From: Agromyces sp. Marseille-P2726
Lineage (GTDB): Bacteria > Actinomycetota > Actinomycetes > Actinomycetales > Microbacteriaceae
Length of the DNA: 64,000 nt
Assembly (NCBI RefSeq): GCF_902809835.1
Contig: NZ_CADDWM010000015.1
Span: forward strand, 885,238-949,237
Direction: 5' to 3'
A program made the translations under genes and the position numbers. Positions 26,308 to 37,031 of this stretch are shown piece after piece. The notes below the pieces were generated by a model, which made no database searches, was not told the origin of the DNA, and was given only the letters and a program-made list of their open reading frames with translations. Numbering within the stretch: position 1 is the stretch's first letter; every line of letters begins with the position of its first letter.

Positions 26308-26799
26308 ATGAGGGATGCTGACGAGGTCGACCGCATCGTGCAGGACTGGGAGCGCGAACGCCCCGACCTCGACTTCGCGCCGCTGCAGGTGCTCTCGCGC
26401 GTCGCCCGGCTCTCGAAGCACCTCGACCGCGCGCGGCGTCAGGCGTTCGCGCGCTCGGAGCTCGAGGCATCCGAGTTCGATGTGCTCTCGGCACTGCGCC
26501 GGGCCGGCCCGCCGTACCGGCTCTCGCCGAAGCAGCTGCTGCAGCAGACACTGGTCTCCAGCGGCACGATGACGAATCGCATCGACCGACTCGTCGAACG
26601 AGAGCTGGTCACCCGGCAGACCGACCCGAACGACGGTCGCGGCATCCTCGTGCAGATGAGCCCCGCCGGACTCACCCGGGTGGATGCCGCGATCACGCGC
26701 CTCGTCGACGCTGAAGCCGAACTGCTCGCCGGTCTCCCGGCCGGCGAGCAGAAGCGGCTAGCGGGGCTGCTGCGTAAGCTGAGCCTCGGCTTCGACTGA
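26308..26799 (+). CDS. MarR-family transcriptional regulator
   Basis: A 163-residue dimeric winged-helix repressor-type protein. The N-terminal dimerisation helices (1-50) are followed by ELEASEFDVLSALRRAGPPYRLSPKQLLQQTLVSSGTMTNRIDRLVERELV (50-100), the winged HTH, and the wing TDPNDGRGILVQMSPAG (near 104-120), the D-x-R-x-G motif. The C-terminal helices ending LLRKLSLGFD complete the fold. The ligand and targets are unknown; no divergent target gene is adjacent. Its 3' end overlaps the convergent membrane-protein gene by 42 bp. Confidence 0.9.
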   Translation: MRDADEVDRIVQDWERERPDLDFAPLQVLSRVARLSKHLDRARRQAFARSELEASEFDVLSALRRAGPPYRLSPKQLLQQTLVSSGTMTNRIDRLVERELVTRQTDPNDGRGILVQMSPAGLTRVDAAITRLVDAEAELLAGLPAGEQKRLAGLLRKLSLGFD

Positions 26800-27945
26800 A
26801 GGTCGTGCCGTCATGGAGGGATGCCACGACCGGCGCGTCGGCGTGGGCTGCTCCTTCGCTGATCGGCCGGTGCTCGAGCTCTCGTCCGCGGGTCCGCGAC
26901 CGGTCCGCCGCCGGTGGTACGCGACGGTGGCGACGGCGAGGGCGACGCCCCAGATCGGCCACAGCAGCTGAGGACCCACGGTCACGAGGTGTTCGGGCAA
27001 CGGGAGGTCGCCCGCCGCCACGATCCGCACGAACGAGAATCCGGCGCCGAAGACGATGAGCGACACCGCCAGCCCCGGGACGACGGCGAGCAGCACGGGG
27101 ACCGAACGTCCCCCGAGCACCGGCACCCAACGCGGCAGCACCTCGCCCCACCGGAACACGAGTCCGCTCGTGAGCGCGGCGCCGCCGATCGCGACGAGGG
27201 CGAGTCCGCTCCCGCGCCACCACAGACCCGACTCCTGCCCCTCCCGCAACAGCTCCTCGGAGATGCCGAGCGGAATGCCGGCCGCCCACAGCAGGCGGGT
27301 GGCGGCGTACAGCAGCGGGATGACCACCGCGACCCAGGTCGCGATGCGAGCGGACGCGCTCACGGGCCGGCCGTTCGTGACTCGAGATCGAGGCGCGGCG
27401 CCGGCCGACGCGGACGCGCGCAGCAGCCGACTCCGCCGCGCCCACGATGCGGCGGCCGCGATCCAGAGCAGGGCGCCGACGACGGCGACGACCTGCTCGA
27501 GGGTGCCGGGCGGCATGGGCGGGAAGCCGAGGCTGAGCACGTAGCCGACCCACGCCATCAGGCGGGCGTCCACCACGGCGACCGTGGCCGTGACCGTCAG
27601 GGCGGCGGCATAGACGGCCGGCACGACCGGCGACAGCAGGGCGGCCTCGCCGCGGGCGTCGGCCCGAGCCCCGGCGAGCAGCCAGCCGGCGACCAGCACT
27701 CCGATGCCCGCCACGATCGCGACGATCGGCGCGCCGATCGCGGCCGGGACGAGCTCCAGGGGCGTCTGCACGTCGAAGCCGGGCGGTGCCGTCGGGTAGC
27801 CGGGAGCACCCAGCGACCACGCGATGCCCACGACGAGCATGGCGGCCGACCACAGCAGGGCGAGCACCACGGGGACCAGCAGGACGGTCACCCCGCGGGC
27901 TCTCGGGGGTGGCATGGCGGTGGATTCTCGCTTGTCTGATCGCAT
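26758..27945 (-). CDS. polytopic membrane protein, function unknown
   Basis: A protein of about 395 residues with eight to nine hydrophobic helices spread from residue 15 to 345 and no family I recognise. Loops are short except a basic cytoplasmic stretch (near 170-200: RRSRLLRASASAGAAPRSRVTNG). The last ~50 residues are polar and Ser/Thr/Gln-rich. There are two candidate starts, ATG 27945 and ATG 27915 (MPPPRARGV); neither has a strong ribosome binding site, so the N-terminus is uncertain by ten residues. The convergent end overlaps marR. It lies downstream of a two-component system, which might control it. Confidence 0.65.
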   Translation of the reverse strand: MRSDKRESTAMPPPRARGVTVLLVPVVLALLWSAAMLVVGIAWSLGAPGYPTAPPGFDVQTPLELVPAAIGAPIVAIVAGIGVLVAGWLLAGARADARGEAALLSPVVPAVYAAALTVTATVAVVDARLMAWVGYVLSLGFPPMPPGTLEQVVAVVGALLWIAAAASWARRSRLLRASASAGAAPRSRVTNGRPVSASARIATWVAVVIPLLYAATRLLWAAGIPLGISEELLREGQESGLWWRGSGLALVAIGGAALTSGLVFRWGEVLPRWVPVLGGRSVPVLLAVVPGLAVSLIVFGAGFSFVRIVAAGDLPLPEHLVTVGPQLLWPIWGVALAVATVAYHRRRTGRGPADESSSTGRSAKEQPTPTRRSWHPSMTARPSVEAEAQLTQQPR

Positions 27946-28095
27946 GCCTCGACTCTGCTCGCGCCCCGCTCTCGACGCCTCGCCCTGTCGAGCGAATCGG
28001 CTGCCCCGAGCGAGGGAATCCTGCGAGTGATCGCGTCGCGATGCGTTCGGCGCGGTGCCGGCCCGCGGGATCCGGCTCACGTCGTGGCATCCCCC

Positions 28096-28767
28096 TCAGC
28101 CGCGCGGGATGAAGCCCGATTCGTACGCCCGGATCACGGCCTGCGTGCGGTCGCGTACGCCGAGCTTGGCGAGCATGCTCGCGACGTGGGACTTGACGGT
28201 CTCGACGCTCACGACCAGTTCGCCGGCGATCTCGCCGTTCGAGAGCCCACGTGCGACGAGACGGAGCACGTCCTGCTCGCGCTCGCTCAGCCCGGCGGAC
28301 GCGAGTGCGTCGCCCCTCGCGGTCGCCGGCGCGCCACTCGGGCGAGCGGAGGTCGCGAGCCGACGGATGGCCGACGGGTAGAGCAGCACGTCGCTGCGCG
28401 CGACCGTCTCGATGGCCCGCACGAGCTCTTCGGGCTCGACGCGCTTCAGCACGAATCCGTCGGCGCCGATGCGGAGCGCCTCGTACACGAAGTCGTCGCT
28501 CTCGAACGTGGTCAGGATGAGCACGCGCGGCGACGGCTCCCCGCGTGCCATGAGCCGCGCCGTCGCCTCGAGCCCGTTCATGCGCGGCATCCGCACGTCC
28601 ATGAGCACGACGTCGGGATGGAGCAGGTCGACCCGGGCCTCGACCTCGTCACCGTCCGACGCCTCGCCGACGACCTCGAGCCCGGGCTCGGCCTCGAGGA
28701 TCGCACGGAATCCCTTGCGCACGAGCGGCTCGTCATCGACGAGCAGCAGCGTGATCGGCTCGCTCAC
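28096..28767 (-). CDS. NarL/LuxR-type response regulator
   Basis: A 223-residue two-component regulator. The receiver domain (1-120) has the acidic pair LLLVDDEP (D10-D11), the phosphoacceptor Asp in VVLMDVRMP (near 55), Thr in ILTTFES (near 86) and Lys in FVLKRV (near 107). The C-terminal LuxR-type HTH runs from SEREQDVLRLVARGLSNGEIA through VSVETVKSHVASMLAKLGVRDRTQAV (about 160-212). GTG start overlaps the upstream kinase stop by 4 bp, so this is its cognate partner. Confidence 0.95.
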   Translation of the reverse strand: MSEPITLLLVDDEPLVRKGFRAILEAEPGLEVVGEASDGDEVEARVDLLHPDVVLMDVRMPRMNGLEATARLMARGEPSPRVLILTTFESDDFVYEALRIGADGFVLKRVEPEELVRAIETVARSDVLLYPSAIRRLATSARPSGAPATARGDALASAGLSEREQDVLRLVARGLSNGEIAGELVVSVETVKSHVASMLAKLGVRDRTQAVIRAYESGFIPRG

Positions 28768-30026
28768 GAGGCTCCTCCGAGGGGCAGCACGACCTCGAGT
28801 ACCCAGTCGCCGTCGCGGAGGCCGGCGACGCTCGATCCGCCCAGCACGGCCACGCGCTCACGGATGCCGCGGAGCCCGCGCTGCTCGGACTCGGGGTGCC
28901 GCGACGGGCGCTCGCCCCGCGGGGCGGTCGCCGGATTCGACACGCGAAGCTCGACGTCACTCGCACCGACGGTGAGTGACACGACCGCGCGAGGTTCGGT
29001 CGCGTGACGCAGCGTGTTGGTGAGCGCCTCCTGCAGCACGCGGTACAACGCGGTGCGCATGCTGGCCGGCAGCGCGGCCGCATCTCCGACCGGGGTGTAC
29101 TGCACCTCGAGCCCGGCGGCTCGAGCGTCGGCGACGAGATCGTCGAAGGTGCGCTGCACGGCGGTCCCGGCATCCGGACCCCCGTGGGGCGGAGAGCGCA
29201 GCACGCGGAGCGCGTAGTCGAGGTCGGCGACCGCGGTGCGCCCTGCTCGCTCGACCTCGGCGATCGCCGCGATCGCGGCCTCGGGGTCGCGGGCGAGCAG
29301 GCGCCGGGCCGCGGCGGCCTGCACGGTCGTGAGCGTCAGGGCGTGCCCGATCGAGTCGTGCAGCTCGCGCGCGAGCTCGTTGCGGCGCTCGAGTTCGGCC
29401 GTGGCGCGATTCGCGGCATCCAACTGCTCCTCGGCGGACGGCCCCAGGAGCATGCGGGCGTACCACGGCAGGAGGACGCCGCTCGCGATGACGAGCGCCA
29501 TGGCCAGTGCCGTGACCACGAGCGCGAGCATGACGGCCGTATCGGGCGCGAGCCAGGGCAGCGGCAGCAGGGCCTCGAGGACCTGGTCGTCGGTCGAGCC
29601 CGCGGCCGTGTCGACCGCGATCGTGATCGCGAACGGGATGCCGAATCCGAGGGCGAACACGAGTGCGCCGCCCGAGACGAGGTGTCCGGCGAAGAACAGC
29701 GCAGCGCGAAGCCGGTCGGACGGTGTCGTTCGACGGCCGGGCTCGGGCACATCGAGGTCGAGCAGTTGGTTCGCCGCCGTGCGCTCGAGGGTGCGCGTGA
29801 CGGTGAGGAAGGCCGGGAGCGCGAGCAGCGCGAGGATGACGAGCACTGCACCGCGGGCGAGCAGCGCGACCATCGGATCCTCGGGACGCGGAACGACGAG
29901 CACGGTCACCGCCCAGGTGATGAGGAGCGCATAGGGGATCGCCACCAGTCCGCCCATGAGCAGGAACAACGTCCGGCGCCACGCCGTGCGGAGTCGCTCG
30001 GTGGTGGACCCGCGCCAGGAACTCAC
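28764..30026 (-). CDS. sensor histidine kinase (HisKA_3 type)
   Basis: A membrane sensor kinase of about 420 residues. About four transmembrane helices lie in residues 15-190, with no large extracytoplasmic domain, suggesting sensing within or near the membrane. NELARELHDSIGHALTLTTVQAAA (near 210-233) carries the phosphorylated His of HisKA_3; LQEALTNTLRHATEP (N-box, near 325) and RGLRGIRERVAVLGG (G-box, near 385) make the ATPase domain. A GTG start at 30026 is proposed from the frame; its ribosome site is poorly spaced, so the start is uncertain. Partner is the coupled downstream regulator. Confidence 0.9.
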   Translation of the reverse strand: MSSWRGSTTERLRTAWRRTLFLLMGGLVAIPYALLITWAVTVLVVPRPEDPMVALLARGAVLVILALLALPAFLTVTRTLERTAANQLLDLDVPEPGRRTTPSDRLRAALFFAGHLVSGGALVFALGFGIPFAITIAVDTAAGSTDDQVLEALLPLPWLAPDTAVMLALVVTALAMALVIASGVLLPWYARMLLGPSAEEQLDAANRATAELERRNELARELHDSIGHALTLTTVQAAAARRLLARDPEAAIAAIAEVERAGRTAVADLDYALRVLRSPPHGGPDAGTAVQRTFDDLVADARAAGLEVQYTPVGDAAALPASMRTALYRVLQEALTNTLRHATEPRAVVSLTVGASDVELRVSNPATAPRGERPSRHPESEQRGLRGIRERVAVLGGSSVAGLRDGDWVLEVVLPLGGAS

Positions 30027-30273
30027 CCCTCCATCGTGCCCGAGTCGCGGATGCGGCGCTTCCCCCGCGCGAGGGATCGGAGGAGGGCCACGCCTTCGCG
30101 ACGCCGTACCTGCGGCGGTGGTCCGACCCCACACCACGTCGCCGACTCCGCCACCGCCCTTCTGATGGGCTGCGGGAGCCACAGTTCTCCTCCACATCGC
30201 CCCGAACCCGATGACGACCCACAGCCTCGTCGAGGTCGCCGTTTCACGCGCCGTCCCTCGGAACGATGACGGT

Positions 30274-30708
30274 ATGACCCTCGAAGCCGACGAAGCCACG
30301 CGACTGCCCCTCGTATCCGACCACGCGCTCCACGAGCGCGTCTCCGAGCTGCTCCAAGGGGCGATCCGGCGCCAATGGTGGACGCTGTACCTCGATGAGC
30401 ACGACGTGCAGCTGCCACTCATCATGCCGGTGGCAGGCTACCCCGAACGCCCCGATGAACCGTCCGGCGAGGAGGGGACTGCCGCCCAGGTGCTCGCCTC
30501 TCGCCTGTCCGAGATCGTCGAATACGTCGGCGCCGCGAAGGTGGTGTTCGTCTGGGAGCGACCGGGCGATGCGGTGTCCACGACCGCTGATCGCGCGTGG
30601 GCCAGGGCGCTCGGCGAGGCATGCCGGGCCGAGTCGGTCGCGGTGCGCGCGCAGTTCATCGTTCACGACGACGGTGCCCGCTGGTTCGCCCTCGACGACT
30701 ATGCCTGA
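30274..30708 (+). CDS. conserved hypothetical protein
   Basis: A 144-residue soluble acidic protein not assigned to a family. Predicted features are an N-terminal helix (EATRLPLVSDHALHERVSELLQGAIRR, start region to 36), a central strand-rich stretch WWTLYLDEHDVQLPLIMPVAG, and a final VRAQFIVHDDGARWFALDDY. The pattern of a conserved DD and W suggests a small Microbacteriaceae family, but no function can be given. ATG 30274 is chosen from the start of amphipathic sequence; the ribosome site is weak. The 240 bp upstream, between it and the histidine kinase, holds no gene. Confidence 0.6.
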   Translation: MTLEADEATRLPLVSDHALHERVSELLQGAIRRQWWTLYLDEHDVQLPLIMPVAGYPERPDEPSGEEGTAAQVLASRLSEIVEYVGAAKVVFVWERPGDAVSTTADRAWARALGEACRAESVAVRAQFIVHDDGARWFALDDYA

Positions 30709-30741
30709 CGTCGGGGCGACTCAGGCCGCGACGAGCGGCGT

Positions 30742-31401
30742 CTACCGGCGCAGCACCTTTCGAGCGAGCCAGTTGCCGAGGAACTGCACGACCTGCACGA
30801 AGACCACGATGAGAATGACGGCGGCCCACGTGATCACGGGCTCGAACTGCCGATAACCGTAGACGAGTGCGAAGTTCCCGAGGCCACCACCGCCGATGTA
30901 GCCCGCCACGGCGGTCATGTCGATGATGGCGACGATGACGAACGTGTATCCGAGGATCAGTGGTCCGAGCGCCTCGGGCAGCACGACCGTTCGGAGGATT
31001 CGGAACGGCCCCGCGCCCATGGCCCGAGCGGCCTCGACGACACCCGGCGAGACGGTCAGCAGGTTCTGCTCGACGATGCGCCCGATCGCGAACGATGCCG
31101 CGAGCGAGAGGGCGAAGATGAGCGCGTTGTTGCCGATGCCGGTGCCGACGACGAGCCGCGCGAGGGGCTGCACCGCCGGGATGAAGATGATGAACGGAAT
31201 CGGCCTGAAGAAGTTGATGACGACGTTGACGACATTGAAGACGACCTTGTTCTCGGTCAGGCTTCCGGGCCGGGTCGTATAGAGCGCGATGCCGATGAGC
31301 AGGCCGAGGATGCCGCCGAAGAGCAGCGTGAGCGCCACCATGTACAGCGTCTCTGCGGCGGCGACCCAGAACTCCCCGCCGAGTTCGAACAGGCGATCCA
31401 T
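30742..31401 (-). CDS. metI: methionine ABC transporter permease MetI
   Basis: A 219-residue membrane subunit of the D/L-methionine importer with five to six transmembrane helices. The segment FSLAAS/ARAMGAGPFRILRTVVLPEALGPLILG (near 125-160) is the EAA loop that docks on the ATPase. The N-terminal MDRLFELGGEFWVAAAETLYMVALTLLFG is typical of MetI. The ATG overlaps the metN stop (TGATG), placing it third in metQ-metN-metI, all on the minus strand. No terminator was recognised after the stop at 30742. Confidence 0.95.
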   Translation of the reverse strand: MDRLFELGGEFWVAAAETLYMVALTLLFGGILGLLIGIALYTTRPGSLTENKVVFNVVNVVINFFRPIPFIIFIPAVQPLARLVVGTGIGNNALIFALSLAASFAIGRIVEQNLLTVSPGVVEAARAMGAGPFRILRTVVLPEALGPLILGYTFVIVAIIDMTAVAGYIGGGGLGNFALVYGYRQFEPVITWAAVILIVVFVQVVQFLGNWLARKVLRR

Positions 31402-32429
31402 CAGGCCACCTCGGTCACGTCGACTCGCTCGGCGATGCGGCGGAGCGCGGCGTCGGTTGCGGCATCCGCACCCCTGATCGCCAGCGTGAGATGGCCGAAC
31501 GCCCGCCCCTGGATGTCGTTGATCCCGCCGTAGACGAGCTCGAACTCGAGTCCCGCGTTCGCGAGATCGAGGAACACGGATGACTGCGAGGCGTCGCCGT
31601 CGCGGAAGGAGATCGTCACGATGCGCCCCTCGTGGCGCTCGCGCAGCACCTCGAGCTCCGCCGGTGACGGGATGCCCTTGACGACCGTCGAGACGAACCG
31701 CTGCGACGACGGCCGCTGCGGGTCGGAGAACACCTCGAACACGTCGCCGTTCTCGACCACTCGGCCCGAGTCCATGACGGCGACCTTGGTGGCGATGGAC
31801 TGGATGACGTCCATCTCGTGCGTGATGACGATCATCGTGATCCCGAGGTCGCGGTTCACGCGCTTGAGCAGGGCCAGCACCTCCTGCGTCGTCTCGGGGT
31901 CGAGCGCACTCGTCGCCTCATCGGCGAGCAGGATCTGCGGGGAGGTCGCGAGGGCGCGCGCCACCCCGACCCGCTGCTTCTGGCCTCCAGAGAGCTGATC
32001 GGGGTAGCTGCGCGCCTTGTCGGCGAGCCCGACGAAGTCGAGGAGCTCGTCGACGCGGGAATCGATCTCGGCCTTCGGCCGACCCGCCACCTTGAGCGGA
32101 TAGGCCACGTTCGCTCGAACCGTCTTCGAGTTGAAGAGGTTGAACTGCTGGAAGATCATGCCGATGCCGAGCCGCAGGGAGCGCAGCTCGCGCTCGGGCA
32201 TGCCCGTGATGTCCCGGCCGTCGACGACGATGCTGCCGCTGGTCGCAGGCTCCAACGCGTTGACGAGGCGGACGAGGGTCGACTTGCCCGCGCCCGAGTA
32301 TCCGATGATCCCGTAGACATCGCCGGCCTCGATGTCGAGCGAGACGCCGTCGACGGCGACGATGGGGTCGCCGCCCTTCTCGGGCGACGGATATGTCTTG
32401 GTGACGTCACGGAGCGCGACGAGCGGCAC
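31401..32429 (-). CDS. metN: methionine ABC transporter ATP-binding protein MetN
   Basis: A 342-residue ABC ATPase energising methionine uptake. Walker A GYSGAGKST (near 42-50), Q-loop, signature QLSGGQKQRVGVARAL (near 142-157), Walker B ILLADEATSALDPETT and the H-loop VITHEMDV are all present. The C-terminal ACT-like C2/NIL domain (about 265-342; GRIVTISFRDGDASQSS onwards) is the regulatory domain through which intracellular methionine inhibits transport in this family. The GTG start has AGGAGC upstream and is 8 bp after metQ. Confidence 0.96.
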   Translation of the reverse strand: MPLVALRDVTKTYPSPEKGGDPIVAVDGVSLDIEAGDVYGIIGYSGAGKSTLVRLVNALEPATSGSIVVDGRDITGMPERELRSLRLGIGMIFQQFNLFNSKTVRANVAYPLKVAGRPKAEIDSRVDELLDFVGLADKARSYPDQLSGGQKQRVGVARALATSPQILLADEATSALDPETTQEVLALLKRVNRDLGITMIVITHEMDVIQSIATKVAVMDSGRVVENGDVFEVFSDPQRPSSQRFVSTVVKGIPSPAELEVLRERHEGRIVTISFRDGDASQSSVFLDLANAGLEFELVYGGINDIQGRAFGHLTLAIRGADAATDAALRRIAERVDVTEVA

Positions 32430-32437
32430 GGGAGCTC

Positions 32438-33334
32438 CTAGCCCTTGGCGGCCTTGGTGTCGGCCTCGACCTTGGTCAGCGACTCGACCAGGTCGTCGAC
32501 GGGCGTCTGCACCGAGACCGCCGAGTTGCCGGATGCCTCGAGCAGGCCCTCCTGCACCTCGGGATCGGTCTGGAAGATCTCCACGAGCTTCAGGTAGGTC
32601 TCGTTGTCCGTGTCGTCGGCGCGCGTGGCGAAGATGTTCACGTACGGCAGGGCGTTCGGGTCGCTCGGGTCATCCTGCGCGATGGCGTCCTCGAAGCTGA
32701 GGCCCGCATCCTCGACGAAGTCGTTGTTGATGATGGCCGCTGCGAGGTCGGGCAGCGAGGTCGGCGTGAGCGATGCCTCGAGGGCGGTGACCTTCACTTT
32801 CGACTTCGCTTCGTCGACATCGGCGAGATCGGAGAAGATCGTGCCGCCGCTCTTCAGCTCGATGAGCCCGGCCGACTGCAGCACGAGCAGGCCACGGGCC
32901 TGGTTCGATGCGTCGTTCGGCACGGCGACGGTCTCCCCCTCGGGGATGTCGTCGACCGACTCGTACTTCGTGGAGTACAGGCCGAGGGGGTAGATCGCGG
33001 TCGAACCGATCGGCGCGAGATCCTCGCCCGCCGACACGTTGTAGTCGGCGAGGTAGACGATGTGCTGGAACTGATTGATGTCCAGTTCGCCCTCGCTGGT
33101 GGCCGGGTTCGGCTGCGCGTAGTCCGCGAAGTCCACGATCTCGATCGAGATGCCCTCGTCTGCCGCCGCCTCCTCGAATGCCGACCACTGGGGGTCGCCC
33201 TTGCCGACGACGCCGATCTTCACGGTGTCTCCGTCGCCTCCGGCGCTCGCCGCGGGAGTGGCGCATGACGCGAGCCCGACCACGAGGGGCAGGGCTGCGA
33301 GCGCAGCGAGGTACTTCTTCTTGGTGCTTCCCAT
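32438..33334 (-). CDS. metQ: methionine-binding lipoprotein MetQ (NlpA family)
   Basis: A 298-residue substrate-binding lipoprotein. The signal peptide MGSTKKKYLAALAALPLVVG ends in the lipobox LASC, so Cys24 is the predicted lipidated residue. The NlpA-family body includes VVGKGDPQWSAFEEAA, NQFQHIVYLADYNV and IYPLGLYSTKYESVDDIPEG, the last typical of MetQ. AAAGGGA precedes the ATG. It is first of the metQNI operon, behind a promoter and a possibly structured leader (33335-33493). It binds methionine outside the membrane; other small amino acids cannot be excluded. Confidence 0.94.
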   Translation of the reverse strand: MGSTKKKYLAALAALPLVVGLASCATPAASAGGDGDTVKIGVVGKGDPQWSAFEEAAADEGISIEIVDFADYAQPNPATSEGELDINQFQHIVYLADYNVSAGEDLAPIGSTAIYPLGLYSTKYESVDDIPEGETVAVPNDASNQARGLLVLQSAGLIELKSGGTIFSDLADVDEAKSKVKVTALEASLTPTSLPDLAAAIINNDFVEDAGLSFEDAIAQDDPSDPNALPYVNIFATRADDTDNETYLKLVEIFQTDPEVQEGLLEASGNSAVSVQTPVDDLVESLTKVEADTKAAKG

Positions 33335-33493
33335 GGTGTCCCTTTCACGAGTGCGAGCCGCGATCGGGCGATGGTGGCGTGAGGCAGGCAGAGCTCTGGC
33401 TCGGCCAGCTGCCGCCGGGAGGAGTCATTGGGAGGCTTCGTTGCCGCGAACGCGGACGCCTGCTCAGTTTATCGAAGGATTTTTCACGCCGAA
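33335..33493 (-). promoter_or_regulatory. metQNI promoter and candidate structured leader
   Basis: On the minus strand TTCGGC (33488-33493) and TAAACT (33466-33471), 16 bp apart, form a plausible promoter. The predicted ~125-nt leader can pair GCAGGC (33458-33463) with GCCTGC (33384-33389), enclosing a CCGC-GTTC-GCGG hairpin followed by GCAAC and a CTGGC-CGA-GCCAG hairpin. The GCGGCAAC string recalls SAM riboswitch cores, but the full core is not present. Confidence 0.4.
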
Positions 33494-33529
33494 CCCAGCG
33501 CAGTCACAGTGCGTCACAGATTCTGCGGC

Positions 33530-35440
<1,911 letters not shown>

Positions 35441-35473
35441 GTCCTGTCGAGCCTAGCCGCGCGGGCCGAGCGC

Positions 35474-36433
35474 TCAGCCGTGCACGATTCGTGCCCCGTG
35501 CACGGGTCCGTGCACGTGCACGGCGTTGAGGCGCGCGGCGGAGAGGGCGATCTGCAGCTCGAGCGCCGAGTCGGCGTCGTCGACGAGGAACGCCACCGTC
35601 GGACCAGAGCCCGACACGAGCCCGGCGAGCGCGCCGTGCGATTCGCCGAGCTCGAGGATGCCTCCGAGCCCGGGCGCCAGACCGAGCGCCGCGGCCTGCA
35701 GGTCGTTGTGCACGGCCTCGGCGAGCATGCGGGCGTCACCGGCTCGCAGCGCCTGCAGCACCGCGGTGTCGACGGTGGGCGTCGTCGTGGGCGCCGCCAT
35801 GAGGGCGCCGTGTGCTCCGTGCGCGCTGCTCGCGAGCTCGCGGCGCCGGTCGAGCTCCCGGTACACGGCGGGCGTCGAGAGCCCGAACTCGGCCACGGCG
35901 AGCACCCAGTGGAACGATCCGGTCGCAAGCGCCGGGCTCAGTCGGTCACCCCTGCCGGTACCGGTGGCCGTGCCGCCCGACAGCGCGAACGGTACGTCGG
36001 CGCCGAGCTTCGCCGCCAGGGCGTGCAGCTCCTCTTTGGCGAGCATCGTGCCCCACAGCGCATCGCACGCGAGGAGGGTCGCCGCGGCATCCGCCGAACC
36101 TCCCCCCATGCCCCCGGCGATGGGAACGTGCTTCGCGATCTCGAGGTGCACCCCGCCGGGTACCCCCGCAGTGCGGGCCAGAAGCTTCGCGGCCCTGATC
36201 GCGAGGTTCGAGGCATCCGTCGGCAGACCCGAGGTATCGACCGAGCCATCTTCGAACGAGACGCTGAACTCGTCGTCGGGCCACGCTCGGACATCCTCGT
36301 ACAGTGACACGGCCTGGTACGCGCTGGCGACGTCGTGGTAGCCGTCGGGCTGCACCGCGCCCACGCGCAGGAACAGGTTGATCTTGCCCGGCGCCCGAAC
36401 GTGCACAGCCTCGTCGGTCGCCGCGATCGTCAT
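35474..36433 (-). CDS. ispE: 4-diphosphocytidyl-2-C-methyl-D-erythritol kinase
   Basis: A 319-residue GHMP kinase of the MEP isoprenoid pathway, phosphorylating CDP-ME at the 2-hydroxyl. The N-terminal [14 protein letters not shown] (near 12-25), the ATP-binding glycine loop [15 protein letters not shown] (near 104-118), [18 protein letters not shown] (near 147-164) and the C-terminal [12 protein letters not shown] (near 272-283) are the diagnostic motifs. It lies between the DUF4287 gene (9 bp) and the ABC-F gene (33 bp), same strand, the conserved rsmA-ispE-ABC-F order. Confidence 0.95.
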   Translation of the reverse strand: MTIAATDEAVHVRAPGKINLFLRVGAVQPDGYHDVASAYQAVSLYEDVRAWPDDEFSVSFEDGSVDTSGLPTDASNLAIRAAKLLARTAGVPGGVHLEIAKHVPIAGGMGGGSADAAATLLACDALWGTMLAKEELHALAAKLGADVPFALSGGTATGTGRGDRLSPALATGSFHWVLAVAEFGLSTPAVYRELDRRRELASSAHGAHGALMAAPTTTPTVDTAVLQALRAGDARMLAEAVHNDLQAAALGLAPGLGGILELGESHGALAGLVSGSGPTVAFLVDDADSALELQIALSAARLNAVHVHGPVHGARIVHG

Positions 36434-36442
36434 GGGTTCACG

Positions 36443-36982
36443 CTAGCCGACGGCCTCGAGCCACTCGCGCATCCGCGCCTTCACCTCGGCCGAGCGCGAG
36501 CCGTCGGGCATGCGCCCCCACGTGAGTCCGATCGAGGCGCGGCCGTCGCCGATGGGGCTGGCCGACGCGAGCACGAACTCGCCGCCGTCGAGCGGGAACC
36601 GGGCGGTCGGATGCTTCGCCGTCAGGTTCAGCGCGAGCGGATCCGTCTCGAGCTGCTCGGTGACGACCGCGGCCAGTGCTCGGAGCGCATCGGCCGGCCC
36701 CAGGGCGACCGTTCGGCTCACGCTCGCCTCGAACCGTCCGTCTTGGCGCTGGCCCGGCTCCCGGATGCCCCGTGCCTGTTCGTACGCGACCGTGAGGTTC
36801 TGCGACCACCAGCCGTCGACGCCGTGCTCGGTCACGAGCCACTTCGCGATGTCGGCGTGCGGCCACGTCGCTGCGCCGGCCTGATCGAGGAGGGCGAACC
36901 ATTCGGCGCGGTCTTTGCCGGTCGCCTCGCGAACCGCTTCGGCGCCCACGCCCTCCGCGCTGCTCCCCACCGGCGTGCTCAT
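36443..36982 (-). CDS. DUF4287 domain protein
   Basis: A 179-residue protein. The N-terminal half has the DUF4287 signature TGKDRAEWFALLDQAGAATW, then HADIAKWLVTEHGVDGWWSQ and NLTVAYEQARGIR (about 21-73); the C-terminal half (80-179) is strand-rich with a final amphipathic helix, compatible with an SRPBCC-like fold found in homologues. Function unknown. It is inserted between rsmA and ispE, where many actinobacteria have no gene, and is probably co-transcribed with both. Confidence 0.8.
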   Translation of the reverse strand: MSTPVGSSAEGVGAEAVREATGKDRAEWFALLDQAGAATWPHADIAKWLVTEHGVDGWWSQNLTVAYEQARGIREPGQRQDGRFEASVSRTVALGPADALRALAAVVTEQLETDPLALNLTAKHPTARFPLDGGEFVLASASPIGDGRASIGLTWGRMPDGSRSAEVKARMREWLEAVG

Positions 36983-37031
36983 GCCACCACGCTACTGCCC
37001 GCCCGCCGAGGGTGGAAGCGGGGTGCGGGCC

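Noticed and set aside
33335..33493. Canonical SAM-I riboswitch
   Set aside because: GCGGCAAC is present but the paired GATGAAA-like segment and pseudoknot partners are missing; kept only as a candidate leader.
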